DNA of 64,000 bases from Sulfitobacter sp. F26169L (GTDB lineage Bacteria > Pseudomonadota > Alphaproteobacteria > Rhodobacterales > Rhodobacteraceae). Position numbers and translations under genes: made by a program. Shown piece after piece: positions 17,030-25,531 of the stretch. The stretch lies in NCBI RefSeq assembly GCF_026410285.1, contig NZ_JAPMLP010000003.1:310001-374000 (forward strand), in the 5' to 3' direction. Below the pieces are notes generated by a model. That model had not been told where the DNA came from, did no database searches, and saw only the letters and a program-made list of their open reading frames with translations. Position 1 is the stretch's first letter. The number at the start of each line of letters is the position of its first letter.

Positions 17030-18337
17030 TCAGCCACTCGCCGACAAATCGAAACTCTCGTCGGGAAAATATTTGGCCAAACGCACATCGGCGGCGCGTG
17101 CGTGGCCCTCCATCCCCTCCATCCGGCTGATGCGCGCGGTTGCTTGCGCAACGTCTCTTGATCCCTCACGGGTAGCGCGCTGCCATGTTACCGTTTTCGT
17201 GAACTTGTGTACCGACAGGCCGCCGGTGTAGCTGGCCGCGCCGGAGGTGGGCAAAACGTGGTTTGTGCCTGTGGCCTTGTCGCCGTACGCAACTGTTGTC
17301 TCCTCCCCCAGAAAGAGGGAGCCATAGCAAGTTAGACGGTCCTGCCACCATCCTAGGTCACCGGCTTGCACGGTCAGGTGTTCGGGCGCGTATTCATCCG
17401 AACAGGCGGCCATGTCTTCACGGGTGGCGCACAGGATCACCTCACCGTAATCACGCCATGCGGCCAGCGCGTTTTCGCGATTGAGGTCCGGCAAACCGTC
17501 AATCAGATCAGGCACCAGCGCCATTACTTTTTCGGCCAGCGCCCGATCATCCGTGACCAGCCAGACGGGTGAATTGTAGCCGTGTTCAGCCTGTGACACC
17601 AAATCTGTCGCCACAATATGCGCATCGGCCTGTGCATCGGCGATGATCAGGCTGTCTGTCGGGCCTGCAATCATGTCGATGCCGACACGACCGTATAAAA
17701 TACGCTTCGCTTCGGCCACAAACTGGTTTCCAGGGCCCACAAGTATGTTGGCCTTTGGAAGCCCGAACAGGCCGAAAGCCATCGCCGCCACCCCCTGCAC
17801 CCCGCCCAGCGCCATGATCCGGTCCGCTCCCGAAAGATGCGCGGCATAGACGACGGCGGGATTTACGCCGACCCCGACACGTGGCGGCGAACATGCGGAA
17901 ATGTGGCGACAACCCGCAACCTTGGCAGTGGTGACCGTCATCACAGCGCTGGCGATGTGGCTATAACGACCGCCCGGCACATAGCAACCCGCCGCATCCA
18001 CCGGAATTGCCTTTTGCCCTGCCACCAGCCCCGGCTGGATTTCATACGACATATCCGAAAGCGCAGCCTTTTGCGCTTCGGCAAAACGTCTTATATTGTC
18101 ATGGGCAAAGCGGATATCTCTTTTCAATCGCTCGGGGACAAGCGCACAGGCATCCGCGATCTCGTCCTGCGTGAGCAGGACATTCCCCTCATACCCGTCA
18201 AATTTCCGGGCGTACTCCAGCGCAACCGCATCACCGCCCGCCTCAATCCGAGCAAGTATTTCCTCAACGGTCCGATGTGTTTCACAGGCATCCGAACCGG
18301 CCTTACGCATCGCTTTTTTCAGATATTCACGGCTCAT
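17030..18337 (-). CDS. hpsN: Sulfopropanediol 3-dehydrogenase (histidinol-dehydrogenase family)
   Basis: 435 aa NAD-dependent, zinc-containing enzyme of the HisD fold. HpsN oxidises (R)-2,3-dihydroxypropane-1-sulfonate (DHPS), an abundant diatom product, to sulfolactate. The segment CYVPGGRYSHIASAVMTVTT is characteristic of the HpsN branch rather than true HisD, and VGPGNQFVAEAKR plus IDMIAGPTDSL are HisD-family blocks. The true histidine genes lie separately at 20.4-24.5 kb, again arguing against HisD. I start at ATG 18337, seven bases after CAGGA; a longer frame begins at 18373. It leads an operon with comDE and is divergent from a LacI regulator. Confidence 0.87.
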   Translation of the reverse strand: MSREYLKKAMRKAGSDACETHRTVEEILARIEAGGDAVALEYARKFDGYEGNVLLTQDEIADACALVPERLKRDIRFAHDNIRRFAEAQKAALSDMSYEIQPGLVAGQKAIPVDAAGCYVPGGRYSHIASAVMTVTTAKVAGCRHISACSPPRVGVGVNPAVVYAAHLSGADRIMALGGVQGVAAMAFGLFGLPKANILVGPGNQFVAEAKRILYGRVGIDMIAGPTDSLIIADAQADAHIVATDLVSQAEHGYNSPVWLVTDDRALAEKVMALVPDLIDGLPDLNRENALAAWRDYGEVILCATREDMAACSDEYAPEHLTVQAGDLGWWQDRLTCYGSLFLGEETTVAYGDKATGTNHVLPTSGAASYTGGLSVHKFTKTVTWQRATREGSRDVAQATARISRMEGMEGHARAADVRLAKYFPDESFDLSASG

Positions 18338-18416
18338 TCTTGGTCCTGTATTCAGTTCGGATTGTGTGCGCACACGGCGGCGGAAAAACCGCTTTCGCCC
18401 TGCCGGTTGGCGTGAA

Positions 18417-18453
18417 TGTAAACGCTTGCACAGATACGATGCAAGCGCTTACA
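18417..18453. promoter_or_regulatory. Paired LacI-family operators between hpsN and lacI
   Basis: TGTAAACGCTTGCA (18417-18430) and TGCAAGCGCTTACA (18440-18453) are near-palindromic LacI-type sites with the central CG pair, and each is the reverse complement of the other apart from one base. Their centres are 23 bases apart, about two helical turns. They lie between the two divergent starts, so one repressor could control both. Confidence 0.75.
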
Positions 18454-18537
18454 TCGCTTTATTCAATCTTGCCGGATCACCTTGTATTCCACGCGACTTG
18501 CGTGCGATATCCACAGACCGGAACGACACGAGGGCAG

Positions 18538-19578
18538 ATGCGCAGCAGCCGATCCTTTCCAACGCTGGAGGATGTCGCAAAAGCGGCAGGTGTCTCGACG
18601 GCCACCGTATCGCGCTGCCTGAACACCCCCGACCGCGTAATAAAACCAACCCGCGAAAAGGTGATGAAGGCGGTCGATGCACTGGGGTACACCCCGAATT
18701 TCGGCGCACGGGTGATGGCAGCGAAACGGACATTCACCATCGGGGCGATCATTCCCACAATGGAGAACGCGATTTTTGCGCGCGGATTGCAGGCCTTTCA
18801 GGAAGAATTGCACAGGCACGGTTATACGTTGCTGGTGTCAAGCACGGCCTACCGTCCGGAACTGGAGGAAGAGCAAATCCGCGCACTCGTTGCACGTGGC
18901 GCTGACGGGCTTTTGCTAATCGGCTATGACCGCGATCCGGCACTCAATGCATATCTGCACCAACGCGCGATCCCGACGCTGATTGCATGGGCTTTTAAGC
19001 CCGAAATCCCTAAACCTGCCATCGGGTTTGACAACCGCGCCGCCATGGCGCGGCTCACCCGTGAGGTGCTGGCGCAGGGGCATCGACGCATTGGCGTGAT
19101 TTCGGGCATTGCCAAAGGCAATGATCGCGCAGCAGAGCGGCTGGCCGGATTTGCCGAGGCACTGGGGGCTACAGGGCTGGACCTGCGCGATATGCCCGTG
19201 ATCGAAACGCCCTACGGTTTTGAAAACGGCGAAAACGCGATGATCCGGCTGATGCAAACAGACGCACGCCCTACTGCTGTAATGTGTGGCAATGATGTGC
19301 TGGCCGCTGGCGCGCTTCGCGGCGCGAGGGCGCTGGGGCTGGCGGTGCCGCAAGATGTATCTGTGACAGGATTTGACGATATCGAACTGGCGCGGATTGT
19401 AACGCCCCCGCTGACGACCGTTCATGTCCCGCACCGCGAAATGGGAACAAAAGCCGCAATCGCCCTCATTGCGCTTGTTGAGGGCGGCGATTCGCTGCCC
19501 CCCACCGATCTTGGCGTTTCAATAAAGCGCAGGGAGTCGTTGGGACCGGCTACGCCGCGTGATGAACAAGCAGGGTAG
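18538..19578 (+). CDS. LacI-family transcriptional regulator (likely of hpsN-comDE)
   Basis: 346 aa. The N-terminal helix-turn-helix reads TLEDVAKAAGVSTATVSRCL, followed by the hinge helix and a periplasmic-binding-protein-like effector domain (TIGAIIPTMENAIFARGLQA, CGNDVLAAGALRGARALG, SVTGFDDIELARIVTPPLTTVH). I start at ATG 18538, just after GAGGG; the frame is open further upstream but crosses the operators. Divergence from hpsN with twin operators suggests it senses DHPS or a downstream sulfonate. GntR/LacI sugar regulators have similar effector domains, so the ligand is inferred. Confidence 0.88.
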   Translation: MRSSRSFPTLEDVAKAAGVSTATVSRCLNTPDRVIKPTREKVMKAVDALGYTPNFGARVMAAKRTFTIGAIIPTMENAIFARGLQAFQEELHRHGYTLLVSSTAYRPELEEEQIRALVARGADGLLLIGYDRDPALNAYLHQRAIPTLIAWAFKPEIPKPAIGFDNRAAMARLTREVLAQGHRRIGVISGIAKGNDRAAERLAGFAEALGATGLDLRDMPVIETPYGFENGENAMIRLMQTDARPTAVMCGNDVLAAGALRGARALGLAVPQDVSVTGFDDIELARIVTPPLTTVHVPHREMGTKAAIALIALVEGGDSLPPTDLGVSIKRRESLGPATPRDEQAG

Positions 19579-19723
19579 CGTTCTTAAACAACGCTAATGA
19601 CGGACAACGACACTAATCTGATGTCGGCTTCACCACACCGGCACGCGCTTGAGGTCGTGCATCCAACTTATGAAATACCGCTTGGTATTTTTGCATTTAA
19701 TACGTCACGACGAACCGCGCATT

Positions 19724-20056
19724 TCAGTTGATCGGGAACCGTTTGAGGCAGGCAGGCGCGTTGCGCTGGTAATCCGCCAGCGTGGAATCGACATCACGCC
19801 GATCCCGCATGGTTTCCATCGCGCGTTTTTTTTCCGACCAGTTGCCGCTGACGTGGTGTTCGAGAATGAGTACCGAAATGCCGATCAGCACATCTTTCTC
19901 CGCATCACTCATCAGGCCCGCACCGTTCAGGGTTACCCCCGTCATCGCCATCATGTTCGCACACCGGATAGCTGCTGCTTCTTCGCCCTCGTACACCCGC
20001 TTTGCGGCTGATGCTGTGGTTGCGAACATCATCAGGGCCAATACGAGAAACCGCAT
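19724..20056 (-). CDS. Small exported hypothetical protein
   Basis: 110 aa with a clear signal peptide (MRFLVLALMMFATTASA). The mature part has two Cys (RCANMMAM and ACLKRF) that may pair, and charged helices. I do not recognise a family. ATG 20056 overlaps the stop of the upstream Lrp-like ligand-domain gene (ATGA), so they form a two-gene unit. Confidence 0.6.
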   Translation of the reverse strand: MRFLVLALMMFATTASAAKRVYEGEEAAAIRCANMMAMTGVTLNGAGLMSDAEKDVLIGISVLILEHHVSGNWSEKKRAMETMRDRRDVDSTLADYQRNAPACLKRFPIN

Positions 20057-20295
20057 CAAAATACCTTGAACGTCATGGTCGTCAGTGACCGTTCGATCCC
20101 TTCGATATCCAGCAGATTGTCATTGATATACACCCCCACATCCGCATCGGCAGGAATATAAACTTTCATCAACAGATCGAAATCGCCCGAGGTTGAATAC
20201 AGCTCGGAGTGGATTTCACGCAGTGCGATGGCTTCTGCGACGGAATAAGTTGTGCCGGGACGGCACCTGATCTGGATGAAAACGCACGTGCTCAT
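20056..20295 (-). CDS. Stand-alone Lrp/AsnC ligand-binding (RAM) domain protein
   Basis: 79 aa, starting MSTCVFIQIRCRPG. It corresponds to the C-terminal alpha/beta RAM domain of Lrp/AsnC regulators, with no DNA-binding helix-turn-helix: IALREIHSELYSTSGDFDLLMKVYIP matches the 'G-x-Y-D' core of the domain (here SGDFD). Such proteins bind amino acids or modulate full-length Lrp proteins. Its stop overlaps the ATG of the exported protein. The ligand is unknown. Confidence 0.8.
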   Translation of the reverse strand: MSTCVFIQIRCRPGTTYSVAEAIALREIHSELYSTSGDFDLLMKVYIPADADVGVYINDNLLDIEGIERSLTTMTFKVF

Positions 20296-20421
20296 GGGCG
20301 GCTCCTGAAGTGAGGTGACCGCAGGCTGTCACGAAGCAACTGGCGCTGCAATCCCTGATCGCCCCTTGGCGCGCCGCCTGCCCCTGTTATAAGGACACAA
20401 ACCCGTCAACGGAGCATTCCC

Positions 20422-21009
20422 ATGCGCACAGCCAAGATCACAAGAACCACCGCAGAGACGGACATCAGCGTCGAGATCAACCTTGATGGCACCGGCGTTT
20501 ACGACAACCAGACCGGCGTAGGGTTCTTTGATCACATGCTGGACCAGCTTTCGCGCCACGCGCTGATCGACATGAAAGTGCGCTGCGAGGGTGATTTGCA
20601 CATCGACGATCACCACACTGTCGAGGATGTGGGCATCGCACTCGGCCAGGCCCTGACCCAAGCGGTGGGCGACAAACGCGGCATTGTGCGCTATGGTGCC
20701 TGCCTGTTGCCGATGGATGATGCGCTGGTGCGTGCTGCACTTGATCTGTCCGCGCGCCCGTTTCTGGTGTGGAACGTTGATCTGCCCACCGCCAAGATCG
20801 GCACGTTTGATACCGAACTGGTGCGCGAATTTTTTCAGGCACTTTCAACTCATGGCGGCATTACCCTGCATGTTGACCAACTGCACGGTTTCAACAGCCA
20901 CCACATTGCCGAAGCCGCATTCAAAGCTGTTGCGCGGGCGCTGCGCGACGCGCTGGAAAGCGATCCGCGCAAGGCAGATGCCATTCCCTCTACCAAAGGG
21001 ATACTTTGA
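20422..21009 (+). CDS. hisB: Imidazoleglycerol-phosphate dehydratase
   Basis: 195 aa monofunctional HisB. It dehydrates imidazole glycerol phosphate in histidine synthesis using a di-metal (Mn) centre. The His-rich motifs [29 protein letters not shown] and [13 protein letters not shown] are intact. A TATAAG element and a GGAG ribosome-binding site lie upstream. First gene of the his cluster; hisH starts at the base after its stop. Confidence 0.96.
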   Translation: MRTAKITRTTAETDISVEINLDGTGVYDNQTGVGFFDHMLDQLSRHALIDMKVRCEGDLHIDDHHTVEDVGIALGQALTQAVGDKRGIVRYGACLLPMDDALVRAALDLSARPFLVWNVDLPTAKIGTFDTELVREFFQALSTHGGITLHVDQLHGFNSHHIAEAAFKAVARALRDALESDPRKADAIPSTKGIL

Positions 21010-21648
21010 ATGCTCACCGCGATTATCGACTATGAAAGTGGCAATCTGCACTCTGCACACAAAGCGTTTGAACGGATGGCACGCGAGGCAGACGCAGGCG
21101 AGGTGACCGTCACCGCGGATGCCGATGTGATCGCCCGCGCTGACCGGATCGTATTGCCCGGCGATGGCGCGTTTCCCGCCTGTATGGACGCGCTAAAAGG
21201 CAAAGGCGGTATCTACGCGGCCATGTGCGAAGCGGTCGAACAGAAAGGCCGCCCGTTTCTGGGCATCTGCGTGGGCATGCAACTGATGGCCACATGGGGC
21301 CGAGAATACGAAGATACCAAAGGCCTTGACTGGATCGCAGGCGAAGTCACCCGCATTACCCCTGCGGACACATCGCTGAAGGTGCCCCACATGGGGTGGA
21401 ACGATCTGGTGCTGGATGCGCCCCACCCTGTGTTTGAAGGGATCAAAACGGGTGATCACACCTATTTCGTGCACAGCTATCACATGGCCGTTTCAAACCC
21501 TGCACAGCGGCTGGCCCATGTAGATTACGCAAGTGAGGTGACGGCGGTCATTGGCCGCGACAACATGGTCGGCATGCAGTTTCACCCTGAAAAAAGCCAG
21601 ACGACCGGATTGCGGATGATCAGCAACTTTTTGCGCTGGAAGCCCTAG
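21010..21648 (+). CDS. hisH: Imidazole glycerol phosphate synthase, glutaminase subunit
   Basis: 212 aa class I glutamine amidotransferase that supplies ammonia to HisF. The nucleophile motif GICVGMQLM and the C-terminal His/Glu pair in GMQFHPEKSQ are present. It abuts hisB. Its TAG stop overlaps the stop of the frameshifted minus-strand gene. Confidence 0.96.
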   Translation: MLTAIIDYESGNLHSAHKAFERMAREADAGEVTVTADADVIARADRIVLPGDGAFPACMDALKGKGGIYAAMCEAVEQKGRPFLGICVGMQLMATWGREYEDTKGLDWIAGEVTRITPADTSLKVPHMGWNDLVLDAPHPVFEGIKTGDHTYFVHSYHMAVSNPAQRLAHVDYASEVTAVIGRDNMVGMQFHPEKSQTTGLRMISNFLRWKP

Positions 21649-21948
21649 CGCAGCCGCCGCCAGACCTCGTCACGGCGGAACTGACCATCGCAGTTGTGAA
21701 GTAGCATTTCGTTGCCGCGTATATGCATCCGCGCCTTTAGTACCTGATTGCTTTCCGGCGCCCGGACTTCACCCACCAAGCTGCCGATTGCTTCCTGCGC
21801 GAGATCCAGCAAGACCGAGTGACCAACATCACGGGAAGGCGCATCATATCCCCTGCGGAATTTGCCACAGCCCGCCAGGCACATCAATCGAAACCCCGCT
21901 CACACCGCCTGCCAACGCCAAAACGGCAAGGCACGAACCCTTCATCAT
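21645..21948 (-). pseudogene. Frameshifted small exported protein between hisH and hisA
   Basis: From ATG 21948 the first frame gives a signal-like peptide (MMKGSCLAVLALAGGVSG) and then GLWQIPQG before a stop at 21844-21846. A second frame continues YDAPSRDVGHSVLLDLAQEA to the TAG overlapping hisH. Removing one base from the CCCC run at 21850-21853 joins the two into one protein of about 100 aa. The simplest reading is a one-base insertion in a homopolymer: a real pseudogene, a sequencing error, or less likely programmed slippage. Family not recognised. Confidence 0.5.
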
Positions 21949-22083
21949 TTTCAAAAATCCCCCATGCGCTCGGCGTACCGCAGCAGTACGCAACAGGCGC
22001 AGGTGCATGATACACCCGCGCCCCGCATCGGAGTATTGTTATTTTTGCAAGCCTGTGCACGACAGCGACAAAAACAGCATAGC

Positions 22084-22467
22084 TTACTTCACTCGGCTCC
22101 ACGTCTGTTTTTTGCAGATCGGGCCAACACAGCCCGAAACCTTCAACGTATTGCCCGAAAGTGCCATCTTCGAGCTATAGGTCTTGCCCGTCGAGGGCTG
22201 CCAGACCTTGCCCTTCTTATAGGCTCCGCCCCCCGCCGGCATCATATCCCACACCAGTTTTCTGCCGAGGTTCTTGGATTTGTACTCGCCGCTACTGTTG
22301 AAGGTACGCGCAATTGTTCCGCACAACGCCGCGCCACATTGACTGATTTTTACATGCGCATAAGCACCATCGTCAGTTTGCGTTTTCCATACACCCTCGA
22401 CAGGATCTGCCCATGCGGCACCTGTAAATACGATCGCCGCAACAGCGGCAGTAATAATTGTTCTCAT
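22084..22467 (-). CDS. DUF2147 exported protein
   Basis: 127 aa with signal peptide (MRTIITAAVAAIVFTGAAWA). The domain begins DPVEGVWKTQTDDGAYAHVK, with Cys in CGAALCGTI and CVGPICKKQTW, the DUF2147 pattern of a small secreted beta-barrel. A strong ribosome-binding site (GGGAGGAA) precedes ATG 22467; the longer open frame upstream is not used. It sits inside the his cluster on the opposite strand. Function of the family is unknown. Confidence 0.85.
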   Translation of the reverse strand: MRTIITAAVAAIVFTGAAWADPVEGVWKTQTDDGAYAHVKISQCGAALCGTIARTFNSSGEYKSKNLGRKLVWDMMPAGGGAYKKGKVWQPSTGKTYSSKMALSGNTLKVSGCVGPICKKQTWSRVK

Positions 22468-22602
22468 AACCGTTCCTCCCGTGAACTGCGCCGCAGCATG
22501 ACGCAGCCTACCGTGTTCAGGCAAGGTTAACGTGGGGTCGCGTTGCACATCCGCCCGTTCCGTGCAAAACCACATCGACACCAATCGCCAAGGACACCGG
22601 CT

Positions 22603-23322
22603 ATGATCCTCTATCCCGCTATTGATCTGAAAGACGGCAACGCTGTGCGCCTTGTGCATGGCGACATGGACCGTTCGACAGTCTTTAATGATGACCCCGC
22701 CGCACAGGCACAAGCCTTTGTCGATGCAGGCTGTGAATGGCTGCATCTGGTTGATCTTAATGGCGCTTTCGCAGGCACACCCGTCAATGCTGCCCCTGTG
22801 GAGGCAATTCTCAAACAATGCAATATACCCGCCCAGCTCGGCGGCGGCATCCGCGACATGGCAACAATCGAAAACTGGCTGGATAAGGGGCTTGCCCGCG
22901 TGATCCTCGGCACCGTGGCAGTTGAAAACCCCGATCTGGTGCGCGAAGCCGCCCGTGCCTTCCCCAATCAGGTCGCCGTCGGAATTGACGCGCGCAATGG
23001 TCGCGTCGCAACCAAAGGCTGGGCAACCGAAACAGACGTCATGGTCACTGACCTCGCCAAATCGTTCGAGGATGCAGGCGTGGCCGCAATTATCTACACT
23101 GATATTATGCGCGACGGCGCTATGGGCGGCCCCAATGTTGATGCCACAGCTGCGCTTGCCCGCGCCGTAAACATTCCCGTCATCGCTTCCGGCGGCGTAT
23201 CGTCACTTGCGGATCTTCAAGCACTAAAAGCCACAGACGTCATCAGCGGTGCAATCTCGGGCCGCGCCCTTTATGACGGCGCGATTGATCTGAAATCCGC
23301 TCTTGAGGCTCTGCGAACCTGA
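22603..23322 (+). CDS. hisA: Phosphoribosylformimino-AICAR-phosphate (ProFAR) isomerase
   Basis: 239 aa (beta/alpha)8 barrel that isomerises ProFAR to PRFAR. It starts [12 protein letters not shown], with catalytic Asp in the first strand and the second Asp in the [14 protein letters not shown] segment, plus phosphate loops GGGIRDM and ASGGVSSL. The longer upstream frame is discarded because HisA proteins start at this position. Confidence 0.96.
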   Translation: MILYPAIDLKDGNAVRLVHGDMDRSTVFNDDPAAQAQAFVDAGCEWLHLVDLNGAFAGTPVNAAPVEAILKQCNIPAQLGGGIRDMATIENWLDKGLARVILGTVAVENPDLVREAARAFPNQVAVGIDARNGRVATKGWATETDVMVTDLAKSFEDAGVAAIIYTDIMRDGAMGGPNVDATAALARAVNIPVIASGGVSSLADLQALKATDVISGAISGRALYDGAIDLKSALEALRT

Positions 23323-23395
23323 TTTTCATTCTTCCACTAAACGCACCGGCCCTCACGCCGCTTGCCCCGAACAGCCGCCCAAGGTACACACCGCC

Positions 23396-24157
23396 ATGCT
23401 CAAAACCCGCATCATCCCCTGCCTAGATGTCGCCGATGGCCGTGTGGTCAAAGGCGTAAATTTCGTCGGACTGCGTGATGCCGGTGATCCGGTAGATGCC
23501 GCTATCGCATATGATGCCGCAGGCGCTGACGAGCTGTGTTTCCTCGACATTCATGCCACGCACGAAAACCGTGGCACGATGTTTGATCTGGTCCGCCGCA
23601 CCGCTGAACATTGCTATATCCCACTGACGGTCGGCGGTGGCGTTCGCACGCCTGCCGATGTGCGCGCCCTGCTGCTCGCCGGCGCGGACAAGGTCAGCTT
23701 TAATTCCGCCGCCGTTGCCAACCCCGATGTTGTGGCCGAAGCCGCCGATCAGTTCGGCAGCCAATGCATCGTTGCCGCCATTGACGCAAAAACCGTCGCA
23801 CCGGGAAAATGGGAGATTTTCACCCATGGCGGACGCAAGCCCACAGGCATCGACGCAGTTGAATTCGCCATAACCATGATGGAGAAAGGCGCCGGTGAAA
23901 TCCTGCTCACCTCAATGGACCGTGACGGCACCAAACAAGGTTTCAATCTCCCCCTGACCCGCGCCATCTCTGACGCTGTCAGTATGCCCGTGATTGCATC
24001 GGGCGGCGTTGGAAATCTGGATCACCTCGTTGACGGCGTCAAAAAAGGCGGTGCATCTGCTGTGCTTGCCGCCTCCATTTTCCACTTCGGGGAATTCACG
24101 ATCCAGCAGGCCAAACAACACATGGCCGATGCCGGTATCCCGATGAGGCTGACATGA
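23396..24157 (+). CDS. hisF: Imidazole glycerol phosphate synthase, cyclase subunit
   Basis: 253 aa barrel partner of HisH that makes imidazole glycerol phosphate and AICAR from PRFAR. The N-terminus [20 protein letters not shown] carries the catalytic Asp, and the second Asp is in [13 protein letters not shown]. The phosphate loops GGGVRTPAD and [11 protein letters not shown] are intact. It overlaps hisE by four bases (ATGA). Confidence 0.97.
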   Translation: MLKTRIIPCLDVADGRVVKGVNFVGLRDAGDPVDAAIAYDAAGADELCFLDIHATHENRGTMFDLVRRTAEHCYIPLTVGGGVRTPADVRALLLAGADKVSFNSAAVANPDVVAEAADQFGSQCIVAAIDAKTVAPGKWEIFTHGGRKPTGIDAVEFAITMMEKGAGEILLTSMDRDGTKQGFNLPLTRAISDAVSMPVIASGGVGNLDHLVDGVKKGGASAVLAASIFHFGEFTIQQAKQHMADAGIPMRLT

Positions 24158-24459
24158 CACTGGATGATCTTTACGCAACGATTCTTGAAAGAAAATCAGC
24201 CGATCCAGCTTCAAGCTGGACCGCGCAACTGCTGGCCAAAGGCCCGGAAAAATGCGCCGAGAAATTCGGCGAAGAAGCGATCGAAGCCATCATCGAAGCT
24301 GTGAAAGACAACAAGTCTGCTCTCACAAGCGAGGCCGCAGATGTTCTATATCACCTTCTGGTTATGCTTGCCGCACGCGATGTCCCTCTCAACGATGTCA
24401 TGGAAACACTGGCAAAACGCCAATCCACTTCCGGAATCGTGGAAAAAGCATCCCGCTGA
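24154..24459 (+). CDS. hisE: Phosphoribosyl-ATP pyrophosphatase
   Basis: 101 aa all-helical MazG-like enzyme that hydrolyses PR-ATP to PR-AMP in step 2 of histidine synthesis. The metal-binding acidic pattern [14 protein letters not shown] and [14 protein letters not shown] is present. It is separate from hisI (not seen in this window). Last gene of the his run. Confidence 0.95.
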   Translation: MTLDDLYATILERKSADPASSWTAQLLAKGPEKCAEKFGEEAIEAIIEAVKDNKSALTSEAADVLYHLLVMLAARDVPLNDVMETLAKRQSTSGIVEKASR

Positions 24460-24535
24460 CCCCTCTTCATTTTCTTATAGAATAACTGCACGCGGGTGCA
24501 CCGCACACCACGGCACTTAAAATACGTAAACCAAG

Positions 24536-25003
24536 CTAGAGCTTGCTGGAAATGACACCAGTCGCAAACCCGCCCATGCGCAATTCTCCGAACAAACGCT
24601 GATATTCGATTTTGGGGCAGCGATTTTGCACCACATCAACACCGCGCGCCAGCGCGACTTCGGCAGCGGTTTCATTTTGCACCCCGATCTGCATCCAGAT
24701 CGTCTGCAAGTCGGGAAACTGCGCCAGCGCCTCATTAACAATCTCCGGAACAGCTTCGGAGCGGCGAAAGATATCTACCGTATCAACCGGTTCGGCTATG
24801 TCGGACAACGCACCGACAACCTGTACCCCGAAAAGGGATTGTCCGACCAGTTTCGGGTTCACCGGCACCACCGTAATCCCGCGCAGTGACAGATAGCGCG
24901 CTACAAAATAGCTCGCCCGGACAGGATTGTCGGACACGCCAACAACCGCGACCCGCTCCATCCGGCTCAATATCTTCTTCAAATAAGAATCTGTGTATGT
25001 CAT
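24536..25003 (-). CDS. CoA-binding domain protein (YccU type)
   Basis: 155 aa Rossmann-fold CoA_binding_2 protein. The nucleotide loop VAVVGVSDNPVRASYFVARYL, then VVPVNPKLVGQSLFG, IWMQIGVQNETAAEVA and QNRCPKIEY are family blocks. Members bind CoA or NAD(P); a physiological role is not known. The gene is transcribed alone, downstream of a strong terminator. Confidence 0.9.
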   Translation of the reverse strand: MTYTDSYLKKILSRMERVAVVGVSDNPVRASYFVARYLSLRGITVVPVNPKLVGQSLFGVQVVGALSDIAEPVDTVDIFRRSEAVPEIVNEALAQFPDLQTIWMQIGVQNETAAEVALARGVDVVQNRCPKIEYQRLFGELRMGGFATGVISSKL

Positions 25004-25031
25004 CTGCCCACCCTACCGCGCCTTAGCTCAC

Positions 25032-25060
25032 AAAAAAACCTCCCGGACGAAACCGGGAGG
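25032..25060 (-). terminator. Strong intrinsic terminator on the minus strand
   Basis: Perfect 8-bp stem CCTCCCGG/CCGGGAGG with a six-base loop and a run of seven T on the minus strand. It ends a transcript arriving from the zinc-ribbon side, upstream of the CoA-binding gene. Confidence 0.85.
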
Positions 25061-25160
25061 CTGAGAGTTGGAACAGGGACAAATCACGGATCGGGTGTTC
25101 CACTTCGATCCGGCTGGTATAGAGATAGGAACTGCGCAGACGAATTAAAGAGCAACCAAA
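25032..25160 (-). ncRNA. Candidate small RNA ending at the terminator
   Basis: About 150 bases separate the zinc-ribbon stop (25215) from the terminator. On the minus strand they hold a perfect 7-bp hairpin CGGATCG/CGATCCG with a 12-base loop (25087-25112), then a single-stranded stretch, then the terminator hairpin. This layout fits a small RNA, or a structured 3' UTR. A TTTAAT -10-like element lies near 25145, but no good -35 is seen. The 5' end is a guess. Confidence 0.3.
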
Positions 25161-25214
25161 TCCCGTCAGAACAGAACCGTCTAGAATAGGCAGGAAACTG
25201 CCGAAGTCGGCGCC

Positions 25215-25502
25215 CTAGTCAAAGATATCCTCAACCAGATCAAATGCTTCCTCGGCAAATTTTCGAAACAGGCTTTTACGTTTTTTGGCCGGTTTTGCCG
25301 GTTTGGCGTATCGCTTCTTTTGTTTCTTATGACGCCTCGGCGCGGCAGGCTGGTGGGTTACCGCGGCCTTTTCGACAGACGCGGCAACGGGAAGCGATTT
25401 AAGTTTGTTCAAAGGTGCGCCGCACGCGCTGCAGGAAAGTGTATGATGACGGTTATCAAGGCGCAGCAACGCCCGAGTACCGCAATGACAGCAGGTTGCG
25501 AT
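25215..25502 (-). CDS. Zinc-ribbon protein with a basic tail; start codon not canonical
   Basis: About 95 aa. Two zinc-knuckle pairs, CCHC (TCCHCGTRALL) and CSAC (LSCSACGAPL), form a zinc ribbon, followed by a Lys/Arg-rich linker (RRHKKQKKRY) and an acidic helical end (FAEEAFDLVEDIFD). The first Cys pair lies upstream of the first TTG (25469), and no ATG, GTG or TTG exists in frame before it. The best candidates are ATC at 25502 (giving (M)ATCCHCGT) or ATC at 25520 after GAGAGAAGA. Either initiation is at ATC, or a base is wrong. Likely nucleic-acid binding. It follows rlmB directly. Confidence 0.6.
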   Translation of the reverse strand: MATCCHCGTRALLRLDNRHHTLSCSACGAPLNKLKSLPVAASVEKAAVTHQPAAPRRHKKQKKRYAKPAKPAKKRKSLFRKFAEEAFDLVEDIFD

Positions 25503-25531
25503 TTTCGATGGATGGGCGATGGTTCTTCTCT

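Noticed and set aside
17030-18337. Histidinol dehydrogenase (hisD)
   Set aside because: The sequence carries HpsN-type motifs, sits with comDE, and is separate from and divergent in context from the his cluster.
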